From JACPDI01 sp035463475 (GTDB taxonomy: Bacteria > Acidobacteriota > Vicinamibacteria > Vicinamibacterales > 2-12-FULL-66-21): a stretch of DNA of 64,000 bases. Positions 51,915-60,790 of the stretch are shown one piece after another. Position 1 is the first letter of the stretch, and each line of letters begins with the position of its first letter. Location: NCBI GenBank assembly GCA_035463475.1, contig DATHTE010000003.1, positions 14,880 through 78,879 on the forward strand. The letters run 5' to 3'. A program made the translations under genes and the position numbers. A model generated the notes under the pieces. That model had not been told where the DNA came from. It was given only the letters and a program-made list of their open reading frames with translations, and did no database searches.

Positions 51915-52769
51915 TTAACGACCGTTGGACGATGCGAGGGCCGAGCGCATTTCCTTGAGGGAGTTCCGCAACTGCCCCTGCAACATCTGGAAATCGGATC
52001 CAAGGCTGATCAACTTGTACCCGGCGGCCACCTTCTCCGCGATGTTCTTCGGGTTCGCGTTCGTGCCGGCGATCACGTTGCGCGCCAGACACAGCTTCAG
52101 GACTTTCGCGGCATCGTCGGCGGAGATATGAACCGTGTGAACGGCGGCGAGGCCGGGCGTCTCGATGATCTCCTTGGCGTTCTTGACGCCCTCCTCCGTC
52201 TCAATCATCGCCACGACCATGAGCTTGCCCTTCGGATTCAGCGGCCACAGCTCCGACGCCTCGTGGGTGGGCGCGCTGTTGACGCCCTGCAGGAGGGACT
52301 GCTCCGTGTACATGAAGATCGAGATGATCCGCTCCAACTCGGCACGGCTTTCGACAACGGGCACCCAGACTCCGCTTGCCGGGCCCACTCGGATGGATTC
52401 GGCGATCTCAAACCGGGGATCCCAGCCCGCTCGATGCCCCAGTTTGATGAGCACCGAAGGAGCTGGCTTCGGCTCCGACCGATATCGGCTGTTGAAGTCC
52501 GGCACCTCGAGGAGGAAGCTGTGCAGCGTTCGAAAGTCGTAGATGTCGTGCTCCACATCCGCGACGATGAAGTCGAGGTCGCTGGTCGCGAGCACCTTCG
52601 TGATCCGGGTCGCGCCCATCGCGCCCGTCCAGATGCCGATTGCCGGCTTACCTGCTGCCAGAATCGAGGCCAGGTTGTTCGCGGGTTCATCCGCCTTCGG
52701 CGCTGCGGGTGCCAGAGTGACGATCAGCAGCGCCAGAACCAGTACGAGGACGCGTGTCGGTAATCTCAT
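51915..52769 (-). CDS. exported HpcH/HpaI aldolase-like protein, degenerate active site
   Basis: A 284-residue TIM-barrel of the HpcH/HpaI aldolase/citrate-lyase family with an N-terminal signal peptide (MRLPTRVLVLVLALLIVTLAPAAP), whereas characterised members are cytoplasmic. Conserved: GIWTGAMGATRITKV, VADVEHD (general-base His region), GVWVPVVES, VVAMIETEEG (metal Glu). Missing or changed: the substrate Arg position reads LIKLG (Lys), and the GPADLS loop carrying the second metal Asp is replaced by a shorter HISADDA segment. It may be a binding protein or an enzyme with altered chemistry. It follows TonB receptor 3 by 124 bp. Confidence 0.8.
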   Translation of the reverse strand: MRLPTRVLVLVLALLIVTLAPAAPKADEPANNLASILAAGKPAIGIWTGAMGATRITKVLATSDLDFIVADVEHDIYDFRTLHSFLLEVPDFNSRYRSEPKPAPSVLIKLGHRAGWDPRFEIAESIRVGPASGVWVPVVESRAELERIISIFMYTEQSLLQGVNSAPTHEASELWPLNPKGKLMVVAMIETEEGVKNAKEIIETPGLAAVHTVHISADDAAKVLKLCLARNVIAGTNANPKNIAEKVAAGYKLISLGSDFQMLQGQLRNSLKEMRSALASSNGR

Positions 52770-52824
52770 GAGGATCTCCTCTTTATGAACGCAAACTGAA
52801 CACGGTCAGAGATGAGACGGAGTG

Positions 52825-52860
52825 TGGTGGCCGGGCTCCGATCGTCGAGGCCCGGCACCA
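52825..52860 (-). terminator. hairpin after TonB receptor 3, possible attenuator
   Basis: TGGTGGCCGGGC (52825-52836) pairs with GCCCGGCACCA (52850-52860), one bulged G, 13-base loop. It lies in the 124-bp gap between receptor 3 and the HpaI-like gene on the minus strand. There is no U-tract, so it may be a transcript-stabilising or partial-termination hairpin. Confidence 0.4.
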
Positions 52861-52893
52861 TGTCGAGAGCAACGGAGTGCTCCTACGCTCCGT

Positions 52894-55710
52894 TCAGAAC
52901 GACAGCTTCCCGCCGACCCGAACGACACGCGGATTGATCGTCGCCGACACGACACCCAGGCTGGAGCCGACGGTGTTGTTCTGATTGAGGACCGTGTTGA
53001 CGTTCAACACGTTGTACACGTCGGCAAAGGGCTCCAACCGTATGTTGCGCACTCTGAACACGCGCCCCACTCGCAGATCGAGCATGCGCCACGGCTCGTA
53101 GCGCTCCTCGTCGTTGCGCTCGAGTCGGACCGTCTGAGTGGCGCGGGTCAGGGTCGGCACCAGCGCCCGGCCCACATTCAGCGAGCGAACTCGAGGGTGT
53201 CCGCTGTTCGCGACGAACGACCCGCTGAACGAAATCTCGTAGGGCAAGATGTAGCTGCCCGAGATCTTGAACTGGTGCGGTTCGTCGTTGCCGACAGCTC
53301 CATAGTCGAAGATGTTGTTGTTGGGGTCGCTCGGATCTGTCGAGACAATTCGTCCCAGATTCCTGCCGTAGTGATACCCGCCCTGCACCTGTCCCTTCGA
53401 CCCGAACCGGCGCTGAAGATGGAACTCGATGCCGTTGTAATTCGTGTCCAGCTCCGTGCGATTCTCCAGGATGTTGTCCTGCTTGCCGGCCGTCGACGGG
53501 TTCTGGTTGTAGATGGTCAGCGGCTGGTTCGTCAGCGGATTGTTGATGACCACCGGGATGTAGCTGTCGGTCGGCACGGCGCGGTTGACGGTGGCCCTCA
53601 TGTCGCGCTGTTCGCGACGGTACGCCATCACGGACACTTTGAGGTTGGCCCCAATCTGGCGCTCGACGCCCAGGCTGTACTCCCGGTTGAACGGGCGACG
53701 CAGGTCAGGATCCAATGTCGTGGTCGTGCCTCCGCCCCAGCCCGCGCAGCGCGTGATCTCAAACTCTTGCGCGATGTCGTCGAGGTTGGCGTCCCTCCAC
53801 GCGCAGCGGTTCGTCTGGTAGAAGAGGGGATTCAGCGATTCAGCCAGGCCCGTAGCCTCGTTGCCGATGTACTTGCTGAAGCTGGCTTTCAGCACCGTCT
53901 TGGCATCCCCGCTGACGTCGAGCGCGACGCCCACCCGCGGCACGACGGTTTGCCAGGTCTTCACGTCCCGCTTTTCGATCTGCCGTTCCGGCATCCATGT
54001 TCCCGCCTCGGCGGTCTGATTGGGCCACCAGATATGCAGGTAATCGTACCGCGCACCTGCGTTGACCGTCAGGCGGTTCGCGACCATCCAGCGGTCCTGG
54101 ATGTACGCTCCAAACTGCCGCGCCTTGTTGTTCGTGTAGACAGGCGAATTGATCAGATCGACCGAATCCGACACGCCGCTGCGGTACCGCTGGATGATGT
54201 CGCCGTGCTCCGTGTAGTCTCTGATGGTCTCGTAACCGCCGAAATCGTACTGGGCACCCGTTCTCAACTCGTGCGAACCACTCCAGGTGCCAGTCAGCGT
54301 CGCCGATCCTGCGAGGATCGTCCGGTACGGATTCCCCTCTCGAATTCGAGTTGGGGCGACCGAGAGCACGCCTGTGACGATGTCGAGGTGGGGGATGTCG
54401 CCGGGGTTGACTTCCGGGCGGTATCGCTCTCTCTGGTTGACTTTGGTTGTCGACCCCATGATTTCATAGATCCAGCGGTTCGACGGGGTCGCGGTGTACG
54501 TCATGCCAACCAAATAGTTGAAGGGATTCTGCGTATTGAAGTTCGCGGCCTCGGGGCTGACGAACGTCTGGCCGACTCCCTGGTCCATCCGAAACGGCCT
54601 GTAGATGGCCTCTCGGCTATCGGCAATTGTGAACCTGTTCGTTTTGTTGATTTGCCAGGTGATCTTGCCGTAATAGTCGCCGCGCCGCACGTAGTTCTGC
54701 AGCTGGTCACCTTGCAGCGTGAACTGGTTGGCCAGGAGCTCCGTGTAGGACCAGATGCGGACGTTTCCGAAGAACCAGACCTTGCTCTTCTTGATTGGGC
54801 CGCCGAGGGAACTGTCGACGTCATACGCCTTGGTTCCGCCGCTGGTCGCCCGCACCCCGCGCTCCCTGAGTTCATCGTCGAGATTCGAGGACTGCATCCG
54901 CTTTTCGAAACCCGAGGCGAAAACGGAACCGCTGAAATTGTCTCCCCCGCTCTTCGTCACCAGCGTCATCGCGATGCCGCCATGAGCCACCCACGCCGGA
55001 ATCGCGGTGGTCTGGTAGTTCACTTCCTCGTTGGCGCCCGTGCCGCCGTAGGACATCGGCGCGTCTCCGCCGCCGTAGTAAGAGTTGGTTGGAAGACCGT
55101 CACGGAAGTATGTTCTCTCGTTGCCGCGGCTGCCGTGGATCTGCCATCCCGAGCCGTAGTTCTGCGACAGCGAGCCGCCCACTTCCGGAGTGCCGGTCGA
55201 GAACCCGACCATGAACTTCGTCATGTCGAAGAGGTTGCGCGAACTCGGAATCGTGTTGATCGTCTCGTCTGTCACCACGTACTGAGTCGTCGCCGTGCGA
55301 ACGTCCACGAGCGGCGACTCGCCGGTCACGGTGAGTGTCTCGGCGACCGCACCCACGCCGAGCTGAGCGTCAATGGTCGCAGTGAATCCCGAGTTGATCA
55401 CCACATCGCTGCGTTGGTAGCTCCCAAACCCGGGCAGCGAGAACTTGACCGTGTACCGCCCCACCGGAAGGCGCAGGAAGTGGTAATTCCCCGAAGCCTC
55501 GGTGGTCGTCTCTCGGGTGCCTTCAATCAGGGCCGGCGAGCTTATTTCGACCGTCACGCCCGGCAGCACGCCGCCGCTTTCGTCTCGAACCACACCCTCG
55601 ATTCCGCCAGTGGCTGTCTGTCCCCACGCCGGTGTCACAAGGACGATCCATAGAAGCACGCTCAGTTCCGCCGCGCGCCAGCTGCCGCCGCTCTTTCGAC
55701 GTGCGTTCAT
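52894..55710 (-). CDS. Oar-like TonB-dependent receptor (3)
   Basis: A 938-residue outer-membrane receptor. The ATG at 55710 follows GGAGGT; a signal peptide ends near TPAWG-QTA. Then a carboxypeptidase-regulatory-like domain (LPGVTVEISSPALIEGTRET), a plug region (TINTIPSSRNLFDMTKF, QIHGSRGNERTYFRDGL) and a barrel ending in KLSF. It is clearly diverged from receptors 1 and 2. As the first gene of the 14-gene minus-strand series it is the likely entry point for the cluster's substrate. The frame is open further upstream but without a signal peptide. Confidence 0.9.
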   Translation of the reverse strand: MNARRKSGGSWRAAELSVLLWIVLVTPAWGQTATGGIEGVVRDESGGVLPGVTVEISSPALIEGTRETTTEASGNYHFLRLPVGRYTVKFSLPGFGSYQRSDVVINSGFTATIDAQLGVGAVAETLTVTGESPLVDVRTATTQYVVTDETINTIPSSRNLFDMTKFMVGFSTGTPEVGGSLSQNYGSGWQIHGSRGNERTYFRDGLPTNSYYGGGDAPMSYGGTGANEEVNYQTTAIPAWVAHGGIAMTLVTKSGGDNFSGSVFASGFEKRMQSSNLDDELRERGVRATSGGTKAYDVDSSLGGPIKKSKVWFFGNVRIWSYTELLANQFTLQGDQLQNYVRRGDYYGKITWQINKTNRFTIADSREAIYRPFRMDQGVGQTFVSPEAANFNTQNPFNYLVGMTYTATPSNRWIYEIMGSTTKVNQRERYRPEVNPGDIPHLDIVTGVLSVAPTRIREGNPYRTILAGSATLTGTWSGSHELRTGAQYDFGGYETIRDYTEHGDIIQRYRSGVSDSVDLINSPVYTNNKARQFGAYIQDRWMVANRLTVNAGARYDYLHIWWPNQTAEAGTWMPERQIEKRDVKTWQTVVPRVGVALDVSGDAKTVLKASFSKYIGNEATGLAESLNPLFYQTNRCAWRDANLDDIAQEFEITRCAGWGGGTTTTLDPDLRRPFNREYSLGVERQIGANLKVSVMAYRREQRDMRATVNRAVPTDSYIPVVINNPLTNQPLTIYNQNPSTAGKQDNILENRTELDTNYNGIEFHLQRRFGSKGQVQGGYHYGRNLGRIVSTDPSDPNNNIFDYGAVGNDEPHQFKISGSYILPYEISFSGSFVANSGHPRVRSLNVGRALVPTLTRATQTVRLERNDEERYEPWRMLDLRVGRVFRVRNIRLEPFADVYNVLNVNTVLNQNNTVGSSLGVVSATINPRVVRVGGKLSF

Positions 55711-56069
55711 CCCGCACCTCCATTGCCGGGTCCAGTCGCGCCCAGAGAGTTCAACTCGCCGCGACGGCACTCGACCTCGGCGACGAAACACGACGTTACC
55801 GGTCTTGTCGAGTTCTGAATGCACTCGTTCGTGAGAGATCGATGCTCCTGCGCCGCGGTCAAGACACCTCCACACGTTCCGCGCTAGCCAGTCGCGTCGA
55901 AGGGATGGATGTCTGCGCCGCGAAGAACTCACGCGCCGTCTGGCGTATGTATTCGATGTTTTCGGTGAAACGTTTGAGAGGGGACCGTAGCATCCGATTG
56001 CGGTAGTGTCAATCGAAAGTCGGATCGCAATGGCCGAAGTCGTGCGAATTACTGCCGCTAATAGGAGGA
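55711..56069. other. upstream region of TonB receptor 3, no gene seen
   Basis: About 360 bases separating receptor 3 from the methyltransferase-like gene, both on the minus strand. Somewhat lower in GC than its surroundings. No open frame with a ribosome site; no clear promoter hexamers or terminators were recognised. It must hold the promoter of the 14-gene series. Confidence 0.4.
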
Positions 56070-57494
56070 TTACTGGCGCTGATAGAAGAAGATTCGATCC
56101 TGTCCGGCCGATCGGCTGTTGTAGAACACGTCGACGTCGCCTCGGGTGACCATCGGCGTTGACGGCAAGTCGAACACTGGATTGTTTGTGAGAAGCCAAC
56201 CGCCTCCTTGCAGCATCTTCGCGACGTTGATCATCGCGAGCGACTGCTCGAAGACGTCGTAGTAGAGAAAGAGGTTCGTCGCGACCATCAGGTCGAAGGG
56301 TCCCTCGGGCGTGGAAGGCTTGATCCTCTGCAGCACGATATTGAGATCCCTCGGCACGATGGACAGCACGATAGCGGGCCGGATGCGAACAGCTCGAACC
56401 TTGACTCCTGGCGCATTCGGCGGAACTGCGGCGGCCTTCGTTTCCTCTCCGATGTGATTGCCAAACTGTTCCCAATACTCAACGAGACTAGGGTTCCACT
56501 CGTACGGATCTCGAGGCAGATGCACAACGTAGGCGTCGCCGCGTCCGGCACGCGCGCGAGCTGCCTCCATGTGCTGGTTGACACGGTCACTGAGATCGAA
56601 CGTGGTCACTCGGACGTCGTTCGGCGTCGCAAGACCCAGGCGAAGCAGCGAATCCACTACAGCGAACGGTTGAATCGTCTGCTGCGGGTAGAAGTCGTAC
56701 CCATCGCGCTTGTCGGTAAAATCGAGCCCTGGTCCGAGAACCGCCACACGTTTGATGCTGCCCGGAAGCAGCACCCCGTGCGACTTGAGCATCTCAAGCC
56801 CTTGTTCGAGGCCGAAGTTCGCGAAAATGCTCGTGTCGGAGGAAAGCCCGCGTGCACGGTACAGCGTGTATCCCGGTGCGCCTTCGACCGCGGATTCGCC
56901 GCGCTGCCTCGCGAGGCTCGCCCGGTTCTCGCGAATATATCCCTGAGCGTCCGCCACGGTCCTATCGACCGCTTCACTGAGGTAGTGCCGGAGCCGGTCT
57001 CGCCCGGCGGTCGTGGACGGGTCGATCCCCTGGCGCTCGACCACCGCGCGGCCAAACTGTAGCCGTTCGTCGGCACCGGGGTCCGACAGAGCCCTGACCA
57101 GATCGGCGATTCGCCGCTCGGCAATGTCCCTCGCGGGCCTTGGAAGGCCTGTGAATACGTCGTTTTCCGAGATGCGCGGGTGCTGCGTGAATGTCACGCC
57201 GAAGAACAGGAAATTCACCAACGAATCCTCGTCGCCTCGCAAGACCCGATGACGAGTCTCTGTGTCCCGCCGCGCCACCCAGTCCGGCCAAAGAGACTCG
57301 AGCTGTGCCGTCGTTTTCGACCGCAGATCCACCGGGAGCAGATCCGCCCGAAGCGTCTCGAAGAGCGGCTTCGCCTCGTTGAAAGGAATGTATGTCCTGC
57401 CAGACTGAACGTCGCCGCGAGGCAACACCGCGAGGGGCAGGCTGAGAACGAACATGGCGCGCAGAGCGGCTCGCGAGTCCCTGCTTCGATGCAT
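56070..57494 (-). CDS. methyltransferase-like protein with export-type N-terminus
   Basis: A 474-residue protein. The ATG at 57494 gives an N-terminus (MHRSRDSRAALRAMFVLSLPLAVLPRG) like a signal peptide. The C-terminal half has a Rossmann-type pattern: VAVLGPGLDFTDK (about 250-262) resembles SAM motif I, and FDLMVATNLFLYYDVFEQSLAMINVAKMLQGGGWLLTNN resembles the post-motif region of CheR-like methyltransferases. The N-terminal half is helical and unrecognised. No ribosome site is seen, so the start is uncertain. Divergent from the ThDP enzyme gene by 112 bp. Confidence 0.65.
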   Translation of the reverse strand: MHRSRDSRAALRAMFVLSLPLAVLPRGDVQSGRTYIPFNEAKPLFETLRADLLPVDLRSKTTAQLESLWPDWVARRDTETRHRVLRGDEDSLVNFLFFGVTFTQHPRISENDVFTGLPRPARDIAERRIADLVRALSDPGADERLQFGRAVVERQGIDPSTTAGRDRLRHYLSEAVDRTVADAQGYIRENRASLARQRGESAVEGAPGYTLYRARGLSSDTSIFANFGLEQGLEMLKSHGVLLPGSIKRVAVLGPGLDFTDKRDGYDFYPQQTIQPFAVVDSLLRLGLATPNDVRVTTFDLSDRVNQHMEAARARAGRGDAYVVHLPRDPYEWNPSLVEYWEQFGNHIGEETKAAAVPPNAPGVKVRAVRIRPAIVLSIVPRDLNIVLQRIKPSTPEGPFDLMVATNLFLYYDVFEQSLAMINVAKMLQGGGWLLTNNPVFDLPSTPMVTRGDVDVFYNSRSAGQDRIFFYQRQ

Positions 57495-57606
57495 GACGAC
57501 GACTGTACAAGGTTGCGACGGAGCGGCCAAGTCCGCAAAATCGCTGTGTGGATATGACCGTCGCGCCATTGAAATCCCTCGAGGAGTCGCCGATAATGCG
57601 GTCACC

Positions 57607-59211
57607 GTGAACAACGTAGACCTGATCGTCCGCATGCTGCGGGATGCCGGCGCGCGACATGCGTTCGGCATCCCGAGCGGCAACGTCATCCCGCTGCTCG
57701 ACGCGCTGCGCAGGGGCGGGATCGAATTCGTCCTCACAGCTCACGAAGGGTCCGCAGCCTTTGCCGCGGACGTCACGGGGCGCCTCACCGGCGCCCCGGG
57801 CGTCTGCCTCGGCACGATGGGGCCGGGCGCCACGAACCTCGCGACCGGTGTCGGCTGCGCCTCCCTCGACCGGTCGCCGCTCGTGGCGATCACCTGCAAC
57901 GTGCCGACGCACCAGCTGGGGCGCCGCGTGCAGATGGTCATCGACCACCACGCGCTGTTCAAGCCCATCACGAAAGCCACGTGCCCGCTGCGCACCGGGC
58001 GGGTCGCGACGACGCTGGCCGACCTGATCGGCGTCGCGCTGTCCGAGCCGCACGGCCCCGTCCACCTGGATCTCCCGGAGGACGTCTCGCTGGCGGCGAG
58101 CACCGAGGAGCCGATCGCGGCAGTCGAGCCGCGGCGACGCGATCCGGCGCCCGAGGCGGACGTGGAGCGCCTTGGCGAGTTGCTGAAGCAGGCGCGCCGG
58201 CCGCTGGCAGTGATCGGCGCGTCGGCGCGGCGCATGAACCGCCCGGAGCGGCTGCGCGCCTTCATCGAGCGCCACGGGATCCCGTTCGCTTCCACCACGA
58301 TGGCGAAAGGGATGATCGACGAGGACCACCCGCTCTCCATCGGCTGCATCGAGCGTGCGAAGCGACAGGTGCAGCGGAAGTTCCTTCGCTCGTCGGACCT
58401 GATCGTCGGTCTTGGCTACGACGTCGTCGAAGTCGAGTACGAGCAATGGATCGGCACCGTGCCGCTCGCCAGCGTGGACATCGAGCGCGTGGACGCGGAC
58501 GCGACGGTGAAGATCGCCCACGAGGTGATCGGCGATCTCGATGCGTCGCTCGAACGCATGCTGCGCCTCGCGCCCGGACGGTACGAGTGGGCCGCCGACG
58601 CGGCGCGCAAGCAGAAGGACGCCTTCCAGGCTGCGCTCCGGCCGAAAGGCGGAAACGGCTTCACGCCGCACGAGGCGATTGACGTGGCGCGCGCGGTGCT
58701 GCCGCCAGAAGGGATTCTGGCCTTCGACGTCGGGGCGCACACCCACCAGATCGCGTCGCAGTGGACCTCGCACGCTCCCGGGGACTTCCTCATCACCAAC
58801 GGCTGGTCGTCGATGGGGTTCGGCATTCCCGCCGCGATTGCCGCGAAGCTCGCCAGGCCGGATCTCCCCGTCCTCTGCATCGTCGGCGACGGCTGTTTCC
58901 AGATGACGTGCGGAGAGGTCGCCGTCGCGCAGCGCCTCGGGCTCTCCCTGCCGATTCTCGTGCTGGACGACGGGTGGCTGACGCTGATCGAATTGAAGCA
59001 GATGAAGCGGAAGCTGCCGGTGTACGGCACGGACGTGACACGTGGCGACCGTCGCGACGCGCCGGCGCACTACTTCGGCGCACCCGCCGTGACCGTGCGC
59101 GGCGCGCGCGAGCTCGAGCGGGAGCTGAAGAAGGCCTTCCGCGCGAGTGGGCCGACAGTCATCGAAGCGGTCGTCGATCGGACCACATACAGCGAGACCG
59201 TGTATGACTGA
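57607..59211 (+). CDS. thiamine-diphosphate-dependent enzyme, acetolactate-synthase-like
   Basis: A 534-residue protein with the three-domain plan of the AHAS/benzoylformate-decarboxylase superfamily. Residues 1-165: Pyr domain with catalytic Glu47 (TAHEGSAAFAAD) and GTMGPGATNLATG; middle domain ~185-320; PP domain ~350-534 with ITNGWSSMGFGIPAAIAA and GDG-x24-DDG. The usual metal/ThDP motif ends NN; here it reads DD. The start is a GTG at 57607 without a good ribosome site; the frame is open upstream to 57454. Likely decarboxylates or ligates a 2-oxo acid; exact reaction unknown. Confidence 0.85.
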   Translation: MNNVDLIVRMLRDAGARHAFGIPSGNVIPLLDALRRGGIEFVLTAHEGSAAFAADVTGRLTGAPGVCLGTMGPGATNLATGVGCASLDRSPLVAITCNVPTHQLGRRVQMVIDHHALFKPITKATCPLRTGRVATTLADLIGVALSEPHGPVHLDLPEDVSLAASTEEPIAAVEPRRRDPAPEADVERLGELLKQARRPLAVIGASARRMNRPERLRAFIERHGIPFASTTMAKGMIDEDHPLSIGCIERAKRQVQRKFLRSSDLIVGLGYDVVEVEYEQWIGTVPLASVDIERVDADATVKIAHEVIGDLDASLERMLRLAPGRYEWAADAARKQKDAFQAALRPKGGNGFTPHEAIDVARAVLPPEGILAFDVGAHTHQIASQWTSHAPGDFLITNGWSSMGFGIPAAIAAKLARPDLPVLCIVGDGCFQMTCGEVAVAQRLGLSLPILVLDDGWLTLIELKQMKRKLPVYGTDVTRGDRRDAPAHYFGAPAVTVRGARELERELKKAFRASGPTVIEAVVDRTTYSETVYD

Positions 59212-59325
59212 GCGCAACTCGATGGGTCATTCACCGCAGAAGGCGCCGGGGGCGCGGGGGTTGTCCGCGAGGCTGCCGCCGGCCGGACCGCCGCCGCGAC
59301 GCGGCGCCCGGCACGAAGGGCCAGG

Positions 59326-59357
59326 GGCATGACCCACATGTCTTCCCGGGTCATGCC
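59326..59357. terminator. 10-bp hairpin downstream of the ThDP enzyme gene
   Basis: GGCATGACCC (59326-59335) and GGGTCATGCC (59348-59357) form a perfect 10-bp stem with a 12-base loop, 115 bases after the stop at 59211 and ahead of the symporter gene. No U-tract follows, so terminator function is tentative; it may be another palindromic repeat. Confidence 0.45.
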
Positions 59358-59470
59358 GCCGGTCTTTCGCGCCCCCGGGTCCGCCCGACCATGTGCGAAC
59401 AGGTGGTCGGGCCAGCGGCCCGGCCGGCCACGATCGCTGCGACCCCTGCCTTCCAGGCGGTTCTAGCCCA

Positions 59471-60706
59471 ATGTCGTTCGCCGTCCGCGTGCTGATCGGA
59501 CTCGTTGCGGGGCTCGCCCTGGGTGTCGGCATCTCGCTGTCATCGTCCCCGTGGCTGCTGCGACTCCCGTCGATCGTCGAGCCGATCGGAATCCTCTTCA
59601 TCAACGCCATCAGGATGACCGTGATCCCGCTCGTCGTGGCGGGTCTCGTCGTCGGCGTGGCGGGCACGCGCGATGCGCGAACCGTCGGCCGGCTGGGCGT
59701 CCGGTCGCTGATCATCTTCCTCGTCGCCGTGGGTGCGGCGGCGGTGTTCGCTGCCGCGTGCAGCTTTCCCCTGCTCGCCGGGCTTCACATCGATCCAGCC
59801 GTCGCCGCTTCTCTGCGCGAGTCCGCGGCACGATCCGCTGAAGGCGCCTCGCCTGCGCTAACGCAGGTGCCGACGCTCGGGCGCTGGATCACGGACCTGC
59901 TGCCGGCCAACGTGTTCAAGGCGGCGGCCGACGGCGCGATGCTCCCGCTCATTCTCTTCGCGGTCTTCCTGGGGCTCGCGCTCACGCGCGTGGGAGGCGA
60001 AGCGGGGAGCGCCCTGCTCCGCCTGTTCAAAGGAGTCTGGGACGCGATGCTGGTGCTGGTCGAGTGGGTGCTGCGGTTCGCGCCGATCGGCGTGTTCGCG
60101 CTGGCGGTCCCGCTCGCGGCCCGGATGGGACTCGCCGCTGCGGGAGCGCTGATCTACTACATCGCCCTGCTCTCAGCGGTGAGCGCCGCGTTCATCATCA
60201 TCGTGCTGTATCCCGCGACCGTCCTCCTCGGGCGCGTGTCGCTCGGCCGGTTCGCGCGGGCCGCCGCGCCCGCGCAGGCTGTCGCGTTCTCGTCCCGGTC
60301 GTCGCTCGCCGCGCTTCCCGCGACGATCGAAGGCGCGCGCGAGGGGCTAGGGCTGCCGGAGGAAATCGTCAGCTTCTTCCTGCCGCTCTCGGCGTCCATG
60401 TTCCGCGTGGGCGCCGCCATGGCGCAGACGGTGGGCGTGCTGTTCATCGCTCGCCTCTACGATGTTCCGCTCGAAGCCTCGCAGCTCGCGACCATCGTGA
60501 TCACGGTCATGCTCACGACGTTCAGCGTGCCCGGCATCCCCGCCGGGGCGATCATCGTGATGGCGCCGGTGCTCGCGGCGGCCAACGTCCCCGTCGAAGG
60601 CCTCGGGGTGCTGCTCGGCGTCGACACGATCCCGGACATGTTCCGCACGATGGCGAACGTGACGGGGTGGCTGGGCGGCGGCAGCATCCTCGCCAGGTGG
60701 CGGTAG
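59471..60706 (+). CDS. dicarboxylate/amino acid:cation symporter family (DAACS)
   Basis: A 411-residue inner-membrane carrier of the GltP/DctA family. Hallmarks: INAIRMTVIPLVVAGLVVG in the N-half, the first re-entrant loop reading SSRSSLAALPAT (family SSSSAGTLPxT), TTFSVPGIPAGAIIV (second loop) and DTIPDMFRTMANVTG. The substrate Arg and Asn positions are kept (DMFRTMANVTG), but the Asp that usually follows NVxG, a sodium-binding residue in Na+-coupled members, is Trp. The ATG at 59471 has no strong ribosome site. Imports acidic amino acids or C4-dicarboxylates; coupling ion uncertain. Confidence 0.88.
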   Translation: MSFAVRVLIGLVAGLALGVGISLSSSPWLLRLPSIVEPIGILFINAIRMTVIPLVVAGLVVGVAGTRDARTVGRLGVRSLIIFLVAVGAAAVFAAACSFPLLAGLHIDPAVAASLRESAARSAEGASPALTQVPTLGRWITDLLPANVFKAAADGAMLPLILFAVFLGLALTRVGGEAGSALLRLFKGVWDAMLVLVEWVLRFAPIGVFALAVPLAARMGLAAAGALIYYIALLSAVSAAFIIIVLYPATVLLGRVSLGRFARAAAPAQAVAFSSRSSLAALPATIEGAREGLGLPEEIVSFFLPLSASMFRVGAAMAQTVGVLFIARLYDVPLEASQLATIVITVMLTTFSVPGIPAGAIIVMAPVLAAANVPVEGLGVLLGVDTIPDMFRTMANVTGWLGGGSILARWR

Positions 60707-60718
60707 CGCTGGGGTGTC

Positions 60719-60770
60719 AGGGCGCGGGGCGCTTGTCCGTTCCGCCGAGCGCGTTTTGCGCCCGGCGCCT
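60719..60770. repeat. GC-rich inverted repeat between convergent genes
   Basis: AGGGCGCGGGGCGC (60719-60732) is nearly complementary to GCGCCCGGCGCCT (60758-60770). It lies in the 84-bp spacer where the symporter and outer-membrane-protein genes converge, and may terminate both. Confidence 0.4.
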
Positions 60771-60790
60771 CAGCGCCCAATCGTCCTGCC

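Noticed and set aside
52822..55653. A 943-codon plus-strand frame opposite TonB receptor 3
   Set aside because: Antisense shadow of the receptor.
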